A stretch of DNA of 28,580 bases from assembly GCA_034439915.1 (NCBI GenBank), contig JAWXBI010000299.1, forward strand, positions 1 through 28,580, given 5' to 3'. Positions 9,473 to 18,345 of this stretch are shown in pieces; within the stretch, counting starts at the first letter, position 1; each line of letters begins with the position of its first letter. Made by a program: the position numbers and the translations under genes. The notes beneath the pieces were generated by a model. It saw only the letters and a program-made list of their open reading frames with translations, had not been told where the DNA came from and ran no database searches. This DNA comes from JADJLQ01 sp034439915 (GTDB lineage Bacteria > Bacteroidota > Bacteroidia > Chitinophagales > Saprospiraceae).

Positions 9473-9740
9473 AACAATACAAATATTAGTTTTTTAACAA
9501 TCTACAAATAATGAGCTTGTTTTCTCTCCTAGAAAACGCTTATAAACGGCTAATGTAGATCAATCTTAAGAAATTATTTACTTTTCATTTGAAAAGGATT
9601 AAATAATACAACAAAAGGATAATACCGTACGGTTATTCAATGAAAAATATCAATTAAGTCTTGGTTTTCAGCTATTTGTTTCGCAGTCGGAAACTAACAT
9701 TACAAGGGTTAATTGAGCATCAAAAAAAGCCGAGAATCCC
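9473..9740. other. intergenic region upstream of susC
   Basis: This AT-rich 268-bp gap lies between two minus-strand genes and must hold the susCD promoter. I found no exact TAnnTTTG element on the minus strand; the nearest TTTG motifs (9475-9520) have the wrong spacing to TA. A perfect 10-bp palindrome ACCGTACGGT at 9624-9633, about 150 bp upstream of the susC start, could be an operator. No terminator for the VCBS gene is evident. Confidence 0.35.
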
Positions 9741-12700
9741 TTATTTGCCCTTACCTTCTGTGGGGTTAAAACGATAGACCTTTACCTCGTCATCATTACA
9801 TCCGGCAAATACAAGGCGTCCTTTGGGGCTTTCCAGGACAGCAAGGGATTTTACATCATAGGGCAGAAAAACACCTGATTTTTTTCGATCTACCAATTTA
9901 AAATTTGATTTACCATCACCCAACATCAGGAGTCCGAAACCAGCATCGTTACGAGTGGTTTCTACTTCGGATTGAAAAAGATTGCCTGCAATCAGAATAT
10001 CGGGGATGGTATCCCCGTTAAAATCATCAATCACCATATCATTTACCGATGAATACTGGGCCTCCTTGGGTAAGGGGAAAATTTTAAAAGAACCATTGCC
10101 TAAATTCTCAAAATAGGTGCTGGCAAAAGTAGTCGCCTCATAATGTTCGGCATTTTGCAATTTGTCTTTACCATAGATCTGATTCACGTCCGATGAAGCA
10201 AACATCGTGTAGGTTGGAAATTTATCCAATATCGCCGGCACCTGCTGAGACGAGCACTGTCGGCCTCTCAACGGAAATTTAACCCCAAAATTGTAATACG
10301 TCAGGACCACATCTTTAGATCCGCTATCATCAAAATCATAATAATAAACTTCAAACGGTTCTTCTTCACTGGCTTTGTATTTATAATTTAGGCCCAGGTT
10401 GCCGGCAATGATATCCTGGTCTCCATCTCTGTCCATGTCCGCAGTCTTGAGACTGAACCACCAACCCAAACTGGAATTTAAAGTATAGTCATCTTTATTT
10501 CGTTCAAAATGGTCCCCTTTATTGAGTAATATGATGATGGGTGTCCACTCCCCGGCGAGGATTAAGTCTATTTTTTTATCGCCATTGATATCTGCCCACG
10601 ACGCATCGTTTATCATCCCGATCCGGTCCAGATCTTTCGCCAGGGAAGAGGTTACATTGACAAATCTACCCTGATCATTTCGCAATAATACACTGCTCGC
10701 AGGGGTGGGATAAGCCCAGGATAGATGCCGGCCGGCCACAAAGAGGTCGATATCACCGTCCTGGTCAAAATCATAAGGGCGTACCTTGGACCCGCTGAAA
10801 TTTAGTTCCGGCAAAATTCCTTCTCCTTTTGTAAACCGTCCTTTACCGTCATTGAGATAGATCCGGTCCTGGTAGGATTTGGATTTAGGCATAAATTCGT
10901 TGCCGCCGCTCACCACATATAAGTCCAGATCTCCGTCAAGGTCTGCGTCAAAAAAAGCAGAACCCAGGTCTTCATGGATTTTGTCCCTGGTAAAACACTC
11001 ATTGATCACTTCTTCAAAAAGACCATCTGCTTTTTGACAAAAAACAACTCCTTTTTCACCGGCAGCTCCACCAATAAACAAGTCATCCAAACCATCGTTG
11101 TTGATATCCCCTATACTGATATGCGGTCCGAAAGCAGACATTTTATGAGGTAATAATACCTGGTTTTTATAATCATCAAAAACATTTTCTTTATGTTTAT
11201 ACCGGAACTGGATTTCATCGTTCACCAAGCTAAATAACGGGGTTGTGGCGGGTTTGGCTTTGACCTCAGGCAACGTTGCAGTGCTATATAATATTTTTAT
11301 AATCTGGTCTCCCTTTATATCGGTTAAAATATTTTCTTTACCATCTGGCCATTGAATTTTCACTTTTTGTACTTTGGTTTCCTGACCGAGACCGAAGTGG
11401 GCAAAATGTTCACTGGTAGAATACATACCCCGTACACCGGTCAATTCAAAAAATTGATTGCCGGTCGTAGTTTCGATCCAGATCTTAGTGCCCATAGCCA
11501 CTATGTTTTTCTGATCGGCCACCGGTAAAATCCTCAAATAATGATTTTGAGAGTTGGCATTATTTCTATAGATCGAAGCCGGATCATTGATATTGTTGAC
11601 GACCAGGTCGAGGTCCCCATCGTTGTCCAGGTCAGCATAGGATGCTCCATTTGAAAAGGTTTTTTCGGACATCCCCCATTCCTCCATTTTTTTGGTAAAA
11701 GTCAGGTTGCCATTATTTTGGAAAATATAGTTGCTCAGCTTCACCGAAGGGGTCAGCGCCAACGCTTTTCCAATATCCACAATATCCCAAACAGAAACCT
11801 CCTCTGTCAGGTTGGGATGCTTTTTCACATAATCAGCCAGGGCCGATTCAATGTAATGGGAAAAAGTTTTATGGGCGTCTTTATTCCGGATATCCCTCAT
11901 CAGTCCATTGGTGATAAATAAATCTTTCCAGCCATCGTTGTCAAAATCGGCAAATAAAGAAGACCAGCTCCAGTCCGTTGAAGCAACCCCTGCCCGTTGA
12001 GCCAGATCGCTGAATTGAGCCTCACCGCTATTGATATGCAGCATATTGAACATATACTGATAGTGGCCGCTATCGCGTACTACTTTCCAGAATGCATCCG
12101 GGTTCATGCCGCTCATATTCGCTTTGAGGCGGAAATTATCCTCCGCCACCATATCCACCACACTCAGGTCGAGCAACCCGTCATTGTTGATGTCGGCCGC
12201 GTCGACGCCCATACTGAAATAGGAGATATGACGGAAATTGTCATAGATCTTATTGGTAAACGTACCATCACCGTTGTTGATAAACATCCAGTCCGCTATC
12301 CAAAAATCATTGCTAATAAACAAGTCTGTCCAGCCATCGCCGTTGAGATCGCTGGCACTGACACTATTGGGAAATCCTGTTTTTTTCAAACCTGCTTTTT
12401 CAGTGATATCGATAAAACGTTCGCCTTTGTTTTCCATCAATTTTATCCCGTATTCTTCTTTTGAAAGATCCGCTCCGTAAAACCGCGAATAATCTCCGGG
12501 ATTGGGGGGTTGATTGAGCAATAATAAATCCAGGTCACCATCTTTATCGTAATCCAGAAAAGTGGCGTGGCGGGTGCGGGCAGTATCGGCAATACCGTAC
12601 TGTTCGGCTTTTTCAGTAAATGTATTGTTGCCGTTATTGATATACAATTGATTTTTCCTGAGGTCGGGCCGGTCATCATATAATTCTCGGGTGATGTAGA

Positions 12701-13094
12701 TGTCAATAAATCCATCCTTATTGATATCCGCCATCAAAACTCCGGAAGACCAGCCGCCATTGTCGATGATACCCGCTTGTTTGGTAATGTCCTCAAATTG
12801 AAGATTGCCTTTGTTGAGGTACAATTTGTCTCCAACCAGATTACCCGCAAAAAAAAGATCCTGCAAACCATCGTTGTTGATATCGGCAATGCCGACACCG
12901 GCGCCCCCATAATAGTTGGAGTAGATGGTGATATTTGCTTCTTTAGTATCCTTAATCACATTATTAAACCTTACCTGGGTATAGTCCGGATGGAGCAGCG
13001 TAAATAGTTTGGTACCCTCTTTGGGTTTTTTTCCGGATATCTTAAAGGCTAAACCGGCAGTACAAACCAATACTATTATGATCAAATATTTCAT
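9741..13094 (-). CDS. secreted VCBS/FG-GAP repeat protein with ASPIC/UnbV domain
   Basis: This 1117-aa protein has a hydrophobic N-terminal signal or anchor (about 3-17) and no good lipobox. At least fourteen Asp-rich calcium-loop motifs of the form DxNxDGxxDL are visible (ADINNDGLQDLFF, ADINKDGFIDIYI, LDYDKDGDLDLLL, FDFDQDGDIDLFV near the start of each blade), matching integrin-like beta-propeller repeats in two blocks. Between the blocks, at about 525-600, is an ASPIC/UnbV segment (VAMGTKIWIETTTGNQFFELTG, EHFAHFGLGQ, VQKVKIQWPDG). Such proteins often lie beside susCD in Bacteroidota, and their function is not settled; surface carbohydrate binding or adhesion is the common guess. It is same-strand and upstream of susC but 268 bp away, so probably separately transcribed. 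An exact TAnnTTTG element lies 28 bp before the start. Confidence 0.92.
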   Translation of the reverse strand: MKYLIIIVLVCTAGLAFKISGKKPKEGTKLFTLLHPDYTQVRFNNVIKDTKEANITIYSNYYGGAGVGIADINNDGLQDLFFAGNLVGDKLYLNKGNLQFEDITKQAGIIDNGGWSSGVLMADINKDGFIDIYITRELYDDRPDLRKNQLYINNGNNTFTEKAEQYGIADTARTRHATFLDYDKDGDLDLLLLNQPPNPGDYSRFYGADLSKEEYGIKLMENKGERFIDITEKAGLKKTGFPNSVSASDLNGDGWTDLFISNDFWIADWMFINNGDGTFTNKIYDNFRHISYFSMGVDAADINNDGLLDLSVVDMVAEDNFRLKANMSGMNPDAFWKVVRDSGHYQYMFNMLHINSGEAQFSDLAQRAGVASTDWSWSSLFADFDNDGWKDLFITNGLMRDIRNKDAHKTFSHYIESALADYVKKHPNLTEEVSVWDIVDIGKALALTPSVKLSNYIFQNNGNLTFTKKMEEWGMSEKTFSNGASYADLDNDGDLDLVVNNINDPASIYRNNANSQNHYLRILPVADQKNIVAMGTKIWIETTTGNQFFELTGVRGMYSTSEHFAHFGLGQETKVQKVKIQWPDGKENILTDIKGDQIIKILYSTATLPEVKAKPATTPLFSLVNDEIQFRYKHKENVFDDYKNQVLLPHKMSAFGPHISIGDINNDGLDDLFIGGAAGEKGVVFCQKADGLFEEVINECFTRDKIHEDLGSAFFDADLDGDLDLYVVSGGNEFMPKSKSYQDRIYLNDGKGRFTKGEGILPELNFSGSKVRPYDFDQDGDIDLFVAGRHLSWAYPTPASSVLLRNDQGRFVNVTSSLAKDLDRIGMINDASWADINGDKKIDLILAGEWTPIIILLNKGDHFERNKDDYTLNSSLGWWFSLKTADMDRDGDQDIIAGNLGLNYKYKASEEEPFEVYYYDFDDSGSKDVVLTYYNFGVKFPLRGRQCSSQQVPAILDKFPTYTMFASSDVNQIYGKDKLQNAEHYEATTFASTYFENLGNGSFKIFPLPKEAQYSSVNDMVIDDFNGDTIPDILIAGNLFQSEVETTRNDAGFGLLMLGDGKSNFKLVDRKKSGVFLPYDVKSLAVLESPKGRLVFAGCNDDEVKVYRFNPTEGKGK

Positions 13095-13122
13095 TATTCG
13101 TTTAATGTGCAGTTGTTATTTT

Positions 13123-13130
13123 CAAAAATA
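13123..13130 (-). promoter_or_regulatory. -7 promoter element for the VCBS/ASPIC gene
   Basis: On the minus strand the sequence reads TATTTTTG, an exact match to the Bacteroidota -7 consensus TAnnTTTG, ending 28 bp before the ATG. I see no clear TTG at the -33 position, so support comes from one element only. The 93-bp gap is shared with the divergent glycosidase gene, which has a 7-of-8 match (TACATTTA, 13143-13150) on the plus strand. Confidence 0.45.
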
Positions 13131-13187
13131 GAAGATTCAAGGTACATTTAATTGATTATTTAAATCAGTTCCATTTAAAAGCTAATT

Positions 13188-14954
13188 ATGAAGTCATCAC
13201 CATTAATCCAACGTTTGTTATTAGTAATTATTTATCTCTTTATACTCCAAAGTTCAGGTTTTTCACTCCCGCGGGTATTATTTTCCCGCGCCAACCACGA
13301 TACCCTGGGCCGTTATGAAAAGTATGAACTTAGTCTGGATATCAAGGCAGACTTTATTAATCCGTTTGACCCTTCGCAGATCGACCTGCTCGTTACCTAT
13401 ACTGCTCCATCCGGTAAGAGCTGGACTATTCCCGGATTTTACAACTACAACAGCTGGCAGGCGGTTTGGATGACCCGTTTTTCACCCAATGAAACCGGCA
13501 CCTGGAATTGTCACGTTAAAATCAAAGATAAGACCGGGACCAACGACAGTTTAAAAACCAGTTTTTTCGTAATACCCAGCAAACTGAAAGGCCCTGTAAA
13601 AATTGCCGGTAATAAACGATTCCTTCAATATGCCAATGGAGATGATTTTTTCGGCGTTGGACTTTGGTACAACGATAGTTATGCAGCCTACAATCAGGGA
13701 AGAATCATGCCGGAATCCCTCGATGAACTCAAACAACTGGGTGTCAATTTCATCAGTACCTTCATCACTCCACTGGAGACCCATGGTACTGGACTGGGCC
13801 GTTACGATCAGGCCATCGCAGGCAGATTGGATGAAGTACTGAATCTCTGTGAAGAAAGGGATATTCAACTCAGCTTGAATATCTGGTTTCATTCCTATCT
13901 CTCTGAAACAGTGTGGGGTGGTGGAAACATCCGGTGGAATACCAATCCATATAAACAAATCACTGCTGCGAAAGACTTTTACCGCAGTGAAGAAGCCTGG
14001 AAATACCAGGAACAATTGTACCGGTATTTTATTGCTCGTTGGGGATACAGCAATTCACTGTTATTGTGGTTTATCATCGATGAAGTGAACGGAACGGATG
14101 GTTGGACGAGTGGCGACAGCCTGGGTGCAGCACAATGGGGCAGGAAAGTCCACGATTATTTTAAGGCCAATGATCCGTATGGACACCTGACTACTGGGAC
14201 GCGGAGTGGTGGTATTGGTGAATTCTGGCATGAGGGATATCAAACTTTCGATCTGGCCTCCAGAGAGATCTATGAAGCCCAGGGATTTCCAATCATCAGA
14301 TCTGGCTATATTGACAGTAGTGAAATCCATCCATTGACTCTGAGTTATTCTAATTATGCCCATCAGATTGAACGCCTTTGGAAAGGATATGATAAACCAG
14401 CGATCATAGGTGAAACCGGCTGGGATCATACTTTTTATGAACCCAGTATGCCGGGATACCAGGCGATGTACCATAATGCACTTTGGGTGACCCTGGCTAA
14501 AGGAACAGCAATGACTCCTTTCTGGTGGGCCCATTCGGGATATTTAAATGACAATATTATCACCAATCAAATCCGTAATATTTCCCGGTTTGCCCGGGAA
14601 ATCCCTTTTGCTAAACTCAGTAATTTAATGCCAATCGACAGCATCACAGGGGGTAAAAACAGCTATGCCATGAGCAGTGACCAGCTTATCTATGGCTGGG
14701 TAGTAAATCCTGAATCTGATGTCACCGGGGCATCCGTATCCATTAAGCTTAAAAACATTCCCAGGAATAACAACACCCCAATAAACTATAAATTGCGGAT
14801 TTATCATACCTGGAGAGGTGCGTTTGTGCACGAAGCAGAAGTAACTGCACAGAACGGTAAAATCGAGTTTACACTCCCCGTCCTGAAAATAGCTGGCGGC
14901 AGAGGGTTTTATATCGGGCAGGATGCCGCGTTCATATTGGAACCCATCAGGTAG
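13188..14954 (+). CDS. secreted glycoside hydrolase, DUF5060 N-domain plus clan GH-A-like barrel
   Basis: This 588-aa protein has a signal peptide (about 1-27), an Ig-like N-domain of the DUF5060 type (about 35-135; YEKYELSLDIKADFINPFDP, GTWNCHVKIKD) and a (beta/alpha)8 barrel (about 140-490). The likely acid/base is Glu299 at the end of a strand, LLLWFIIDEVNG, and the likely nucleophile is Glu409 in PAIIGETGWDH; both fit the strand 4 / strand 7 pattern of clan GH-A (GH5-like). Residue 298 is Asp where the clan normally has Asn before the acid/base. A small beta domain ends the protein (about 505-585). The substrate is unknown, but divergence from the VCBS gene and closeness to susCD suggest glycan breakdown. 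It ends at a 7-bp repeat array. Confidence 0.85.
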   Translation: MKSSPLIQRLLLVIIYLFILQSSGFSLPRVLFSRANHDTLGRYEKYELSLDIKADFINPFDPSQIDLLVTYTAPSGKSWTIPGFYNYNSWQAVWMTRFSPNETGTWNCHVKIKDKTGTNDSLKTSFFVIPSKLKGPVKIAGNKRFLQYANGDDFFGVGLWYNDSYAAYNQGRIMPESLDELKQLGVNFISTFITPLETHGTGLGRYDQAIAGRLDEVLNLCEERDIQLSLNIWFHSYLSETVWGGGNIRWNTNPYKQITAAKDFYRSEEAWKYQEQLYRYFIARWGYSNSLLLWFIIDEVNGTDGWTSGDSLGAAQWGRKVHDYFKANDPYGHLTTGTRSGGIGEFWHEGYQTFDLASREIYEAQGFPIIRSGYIDSSEIHPLTLSYSNYAHQIERLWKGYDKPAIIGETGWDHTFYEPSMPGYQAMYHNALWVTLAKGTAMTPFWWAHSGYLNDNIITNQIRNISRFAREIPFAKLSNLMPIDSITGGKNSYAMSSDQLIYGWVVNPESDVTGASVSIKLKNIPRNNNTPINYKLRIYHTWRGAFVHEAEVTAQNGKIEFTLPVLKIAGGRGFYIGQDAAFILEPIR

Positions 14955-15028
14955 TAGCGAGAAGCGAGAAGCGAGAAGCGAGTAGCGAGTAGCGAGTAGC
15001 GAGTAGCGAGAAGCGAGAAGCGAGTAGC
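14954..15028 (+). repeat. heptanucleotide tandem array (GAAGCGA/GTAGCGA)
   Basis: Ten full 7-bp units run from 14954 to 15023, followed by a partial unit. The order is GTAGCGA x1, GAAGCGA x3, GTAGCGA x4, GAAGCGA x2, then GTAGC. The units vary only at the second base. The array starts inside the stop codon of the glycosidase gene. It resembles the short tandemly repeated heptamers known from other bacteria; no function is evident. Confidence 0.9.
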
Positions 15029-15058
15029 CCACAGCTCGTGGTCCACAGCTCGCTTCTC
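15015..15058 (+). repeat. inverted repeat formed by heptamer array and opposite-strand copies
   Basis: GAGAAGCGAG at 15015-15024 is the exact reverse complement of CTCGCTTCTC at 15049-15058. The 24-base spacer holds a smaller imperfect hairpin (CCAC at 15029-15032 with GTGG at 15038-15041). Further degenerate copies in the same opposite orientation (CTTCTCAC) continue to 15080, into the last codons of the acyl-CoA synthetase. It may act as a bidirectional stop between two convergent genes, though it lacks U tails. Confidence 0.6.
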
Positions 15059-15077
15059 ACTGCTCGTAGCTCCCTTC

Positions 15078-16901
15078 TCACTCCTTATAAATCCCATCAA
15101 TCAAGTCCTTGTATTTCGCTTTGATCAACCGGCGTTTTAATTTTAAGGTAGGGGTAAGTTCACCTTCACTGCCATCCGGTTTTATAGGTACCCATACTTC
15201 CGGAACCAGTTCAAATTTTTTGATCTGTTCAATATGGCCAAACAAGGGATTATATTTATCGATAAGTTGACTGTATAGGTTTTGGACCTGAGGTAGGGTG
15301 ATCATCTGGGCCAGATTAGTACAATCTATCTCATTCTCCCGGCACCAATTTTTGAGGCTATCTTCAGCCGGTACGATTAGGGCGCTGACAAATTTATATC
15401 CGTCACCGACCAGCATGATATTGTCGATCATAAAATCCTCTTTGACCTTATTTTCTATGGGGGCAGGGGCGACGTATTTTCCCCCGGAGGTTTTAAATAA
15501 TTCTTTTTTGCGATCTGTAATTTTTAAAAAGCGGGTGCCATCCCTGCCGGTAACAAAGGTACCGACATCACCGGTACAAAGCCACGTTTTACCATCTGTG
15601 GTCTTTAACGTGTCAGCTGTCCATTGCGGTTGTTTGTAATAGCCCTGCATGATATTTGGACCTGCCGCTAATATTTCACCTTCCCCTTCTTTGTATATAC
15701 CATCACTGTTGTCAATCTTTACTTCCACATTGGGTATTAAAGGCCCAACAGCCCCAATAATCGCTTTATAAGGTTCAAATAAGCTGATGCTGATACCGGG
15801 AGATGCTTCAGTGAGACCGTAGGCTTCCCTTACCGGAATTCCGGCGGCCGAAAATACCCTGATGATGGTGGTGGGGCAGGGTGCGGATCCCGTGACTATC
15901 CCCCTCACCTGACCTCCCAAAGCTGCTCTCCACTTGGAGAAAATGAGTTTGTCAGCAATTTTCCATTGCAGGGCTTTCAATCCCGTGGGATGATAATCAA
16001 ATTCGTATTCCTTGGTCAACCCCAGGGCCCAGAAAAATAATTTACGTTTAATTCCTTTCAGATCAAGTCCTTTATTATAAATTTTCTCATAGACTTTTTC
16101 CAACAACCTCGGAACGCTGGTAAAAAAATGAGGGCTTACTGATTTCAGGTCCCCATCGTCTCCTCCCAGGTTATCTGTACCGGTTTGGTATACGCTCAAT
16201 CCAAAAAAAATAAAAGCATAGGTAGCAGCCCGTTCGAAAATATGGCATATCGGTAAAAAACTAAGCGCCCGTTCCCCGGAAGTGACCGGCAGTATTCCTT
16301 TTAATTCACGGATACAACTGGCCAGATTTAAATGGGACAACATTACGCCCTTGGGCTTACCTGTGGTACCGCTGGTATAGATAATAGTCACCAGGTCTTC
16401 CGGTTTTACCTGGGCTATGCTTTGATCCAATTCGGCCGACCGGTCAGTTCGAAGCAAGTCTTTCCAATGAAAGTCCCCGACACCATTATCGATTCCAATC
16501 AAAGGGCCGAGTTGGGGAAGAGCGGATCTGACAGCCCCGACTTTTTGCGCAAGGTCCCCTTTACCTATAAAAGCTGCTTTGCATTCAGCTTCGAGCATAA
16601 TGTATTCATATTCTCCGGGACTGATGGTTGGATAAAGTGGTATGGATACCAGGCCGGCATACTGCATAGCCAGATCGATGATGATCCATTCCGGTTGATT
16701 TTTATAGGATATGATGGCAAGATTGTCACCGCGTTGATAACCTGCGTGCATCAATCCCTGGGCCAACTGCCTGGCAAGGTCTATGATCTGTTGGATACTG
16801 TAAAATTGCCAATTACCATCAAGCCTGGCACCAAAGGCCCGTTCCTGGGGATAGTGTTTAAGCTGGTAATCTATAAATTCAAAAACTCTTTCAATGGCCA
16901 T
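15078..16901 (-). CDS. long-chain fatty-acid--CoA ligase (AMP-forming)
   Basis: This 607-aa enzyme activates a fatty acid with ATP through an acyl-adenylate and transfers it to CoA. Motifs in order are the P-loop YTSGTTGKPKG (175-185), the LSFLPICHIFERA region typical of long-chain synthetases (about 213-226), YGLTEASPG (361-369), TGD (443-445), the hinge ITDRKKELFKTSGGKYVAP (461-479), and a C-terminal LTPTLKLKRR with the likely adenylation lysine. Length and motif set match the FadD15/FAA1-like group common in Bacteroidota. No membrane segment is evident. It follows the Wzy/WaaL-type gene by 19 bp on the same strand, so it may be the last gene of the polysaccharide operon. Its extreme 3' end runs into the inverted heptamer copies. 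The lipid it serves is unknown. Confidence 0.92.
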   Translation of the reverse strand: MAIERVFEFIDYQLKHYPQERAFGARLDGNWQFYSIQQIIDLARQLAQGLMHAGYQRGDNLAIISYKNQPEWIIIDLAMQYAGLVSIPLYPTISPGEYEYIMLEAECKAAFIGKGDLAQKVGAVRSALPQLGPLIGIDNGVGDFHWKDLLRTDRSAELDQSIAQVKPEDLVTIIYTSGTTGKPKGVMLSHLNLASCIRELKGILPVTSGERALSFLPICHIFERAATYAFIFFGLSVYQTGTDNLGGDDGDLKSVSPHFFTSVPRLLEKVYEKIYNKGLDLKGIKRKLFFWALGLTKEYEFDYHPTGLKALQWKIADKLIFSKWRAALGGQVRGIVTGSAPCPTTIIRVFSAAGIPVREAYGLTEASPGISISLFEPYKAIIGAVGPLIPNVEVKIDNSDGIYKEGEGEILAAGPNIMQGYYKQPQWTADTLKTTDGKTWLCTGDVGTFVTGRDGTRFLKITDRKKELFKTSGGKYVAPAPIENKVKEDFMIDNIMLVGDGYKFVSALIVPAEDSLKNWCRENEIDCTNLAQMITLPQVQNLYSQLIDKYNPLFGHIEQIKKFELVPEVWVPIKPDGSEGELTPTLKLKRRLIKAKYKDLIDGIYKE

Positions 16902-16920
16902 TGATTTTAATTTGAGTTTA

Positions 16921-18339
16921 TTATGGCGTGCGCATATGGTTCAATCGTACCAATATAGCAATATTTATAAAAAAGTAACTGCCGACTTTATCCGTTTCGA
17001 TCATATCATTAAAAAACAATAAAATCAAAATACTGCTGAAAGACCCGATCGCCGCAAGTCCCCAGCGTCGGCGAACAGGGTCCGGCGATTGAAAACTCCG
17101 CTGAGCTTCCAGATAAAAAAAATAAACCAGGATTAGAAAAAACACTAGCCCGGGAATTCCCTGCTCCACCGCAGTCATTAAAAAATAATTATGTATGGTA
17201 CTTCGTTCTGGGTTGTCACTGACATACGTAGAAAACTGATTTAAAGTATACGGCTTATAGGCACTGTAGAAACCCGCCGGGCCAAAGCCCACCAGATAAC
17301 GGTCGCCAACCATATTCGCCCCGGCTACCCAGCGGTACACTCTTTCCATCGTGGAGATGTCCTTACCCTGCGGAGTCGCCTCCAGCAAAGATCCAAACTC
17401 GTAGTGTGTGATCGCCTTATTGTAATCCGGAGCCAGTTCAAGGTATCGGTTATGAGAAATGAAATAGAAAAATCCGAATAGCACCACTACCGGTACAGCA
17501 ACTGCTGCTGCATGCACCAATCTCCATTTCAACAGAGGGTAAATCAACACCACCCCGAATATGGCAAGGTATGCAGCACGGGTATAGGATAAAAAAATTC
17601 CGCACAACATAATAAAAATGGCCCCTGCCCAGAGTGCCCTTTTAAGTTTATCTCGTTTCAAATAATGCCATACCGGCCAGGAATACGGCAGGAGACACAC
17701 CAATAAACAGGCATAGTTGACATGGTTTCTGTAAAATGGCCTCACCACCGTATTGATTTGATCAAATGCAAAGCCTGAAGCAGCGTGTCTGAATTCTACC
17801 AGGAAGACGGTGATCACAGCCGCCAAAATCGATATCACACTAAAAGCCAACAAACGTTTATATGTTTTTAAAAACAAAAAAGCCAATAAATAAAACACCA
17901 CCAAATACCAGGTCTTGGCCAGCCAGAATTTCATGGAGGCAAGCATATCCTGACTCACTATGCTGGTGTAAAAAATCCAGACCCAATGAATCAGAATAGC
18001 CCAGGTCAACGGATGTTTCATCCAATTTTTTATATCCTCTGAACGGTTAGTCAGCACGTAAACTATACCAAAACAAAACAGCCACCACATGATTGGTTCA
18101 TCCGGAAAATCAGTGGAAAAACCTCCCGGTAAATCCAATTCTTTACTGAAAGGAATGCTGAATAATAAAATATAAAATATCCAGTGCAACCGGTATACCG
18201 TGATGCCGGCAAACAAAACAACCAGGGGAAGCAGAAAGAAAAAATAATTTTGAAATAGTATACCTAAAACCGATGACAGTAATACCAGAAAAGGAAAATA
18301 TTGCCTTTCTGTCAGAGCCATTATCCTGGTATCATCCAT
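16921..18339 (-). CDS. O-antigen ligase / polymerase-like membrane protein (Wzy/WaaL type)
   Basis: This 472-aa polytopic protein has about ten to twelve hydrophobic segments starting at FPFLVLLSSVLGILFQNYFF. Family-like features are SYTRAAYLAIFGVVLIYPLL near the middle, a large external loop (about 300-375) and TIHNYFLMTAVEQGIPGL just before the last membrane segments, which corresponds to the His-Asn region of WaaL/Wzy proteins. It either polymerises repeat units or transfers a finished polymer to a lipid; sequence alone does not separate the two. It starts 6 bp after the Wzz-type gene's stop and sits with a flippase gene, so a Wzx/Wzy-type polymerase is the more likely role. The start used is the first ATG; an ATG at codon 7 is also possible. 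Confidence 0.82.
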   Translation of the reverse strand: MDDTRIMALTERQYFPFLVLLSSVLGILFQNYFFFLLPLVVLFAGITVYRLHWIFYILLFSIPFSKELDLPGGFSTDFPDEPIMWWLFCFGIVYVLTNRSEDIKNWMKHPLTWAILIHWVWIFYTSIVSQDMLASMKFWLAKTWYLVVFYLLAFLFLKTYKRLLAFSVISILAAVITVFLVEFRHAASGFAFDQINTVVRPFYRNHVNYACLLVCLLPYSWPVWHYLKRDKLKRALWAGAIFIMLCGIFLSYTRAAYLAIFGVVLIYPLLKWRLVHAAAVAVPVVVLFGFFYFISHNRYLELAPDYNKAITHYEFGSLLEATPQGKDISTMERVYRWVAGANMVGDRYLVGFGPAGFYSAYKPYTLNQFSTYVSDNPERSTIHNYFLMTAVEQGIPGLVFFLILVYFFYLEAQRSFQSPDPVRRRWGLAAIGSFSSILILLFFNDMIETDKVGSYFFINIAILVRLNHMRTP

Positions 18340-18345
18340 ACCGCC

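Noticed and set aside
11997..12464. 155-aa plus-strand ORF opposite the VCBS gene
   Set aside because: The His/Ile/Val-rich reading is the antisense of repeated Asp-Gly-Asp codons, not an independent protein.
14954..15080. CRISPR array
   Set aside because: The units are only 7 bp, directly adjacent, with no unique spacers, and no cas genes are present.
14625..15100. Minus-strand ORFs rich in repeats such as SLLATRYSLLASR
   Set aside because: They are translations of the 7-bp tandem array and of the antisense strand of the glycosidase gene, with no start context or family features.
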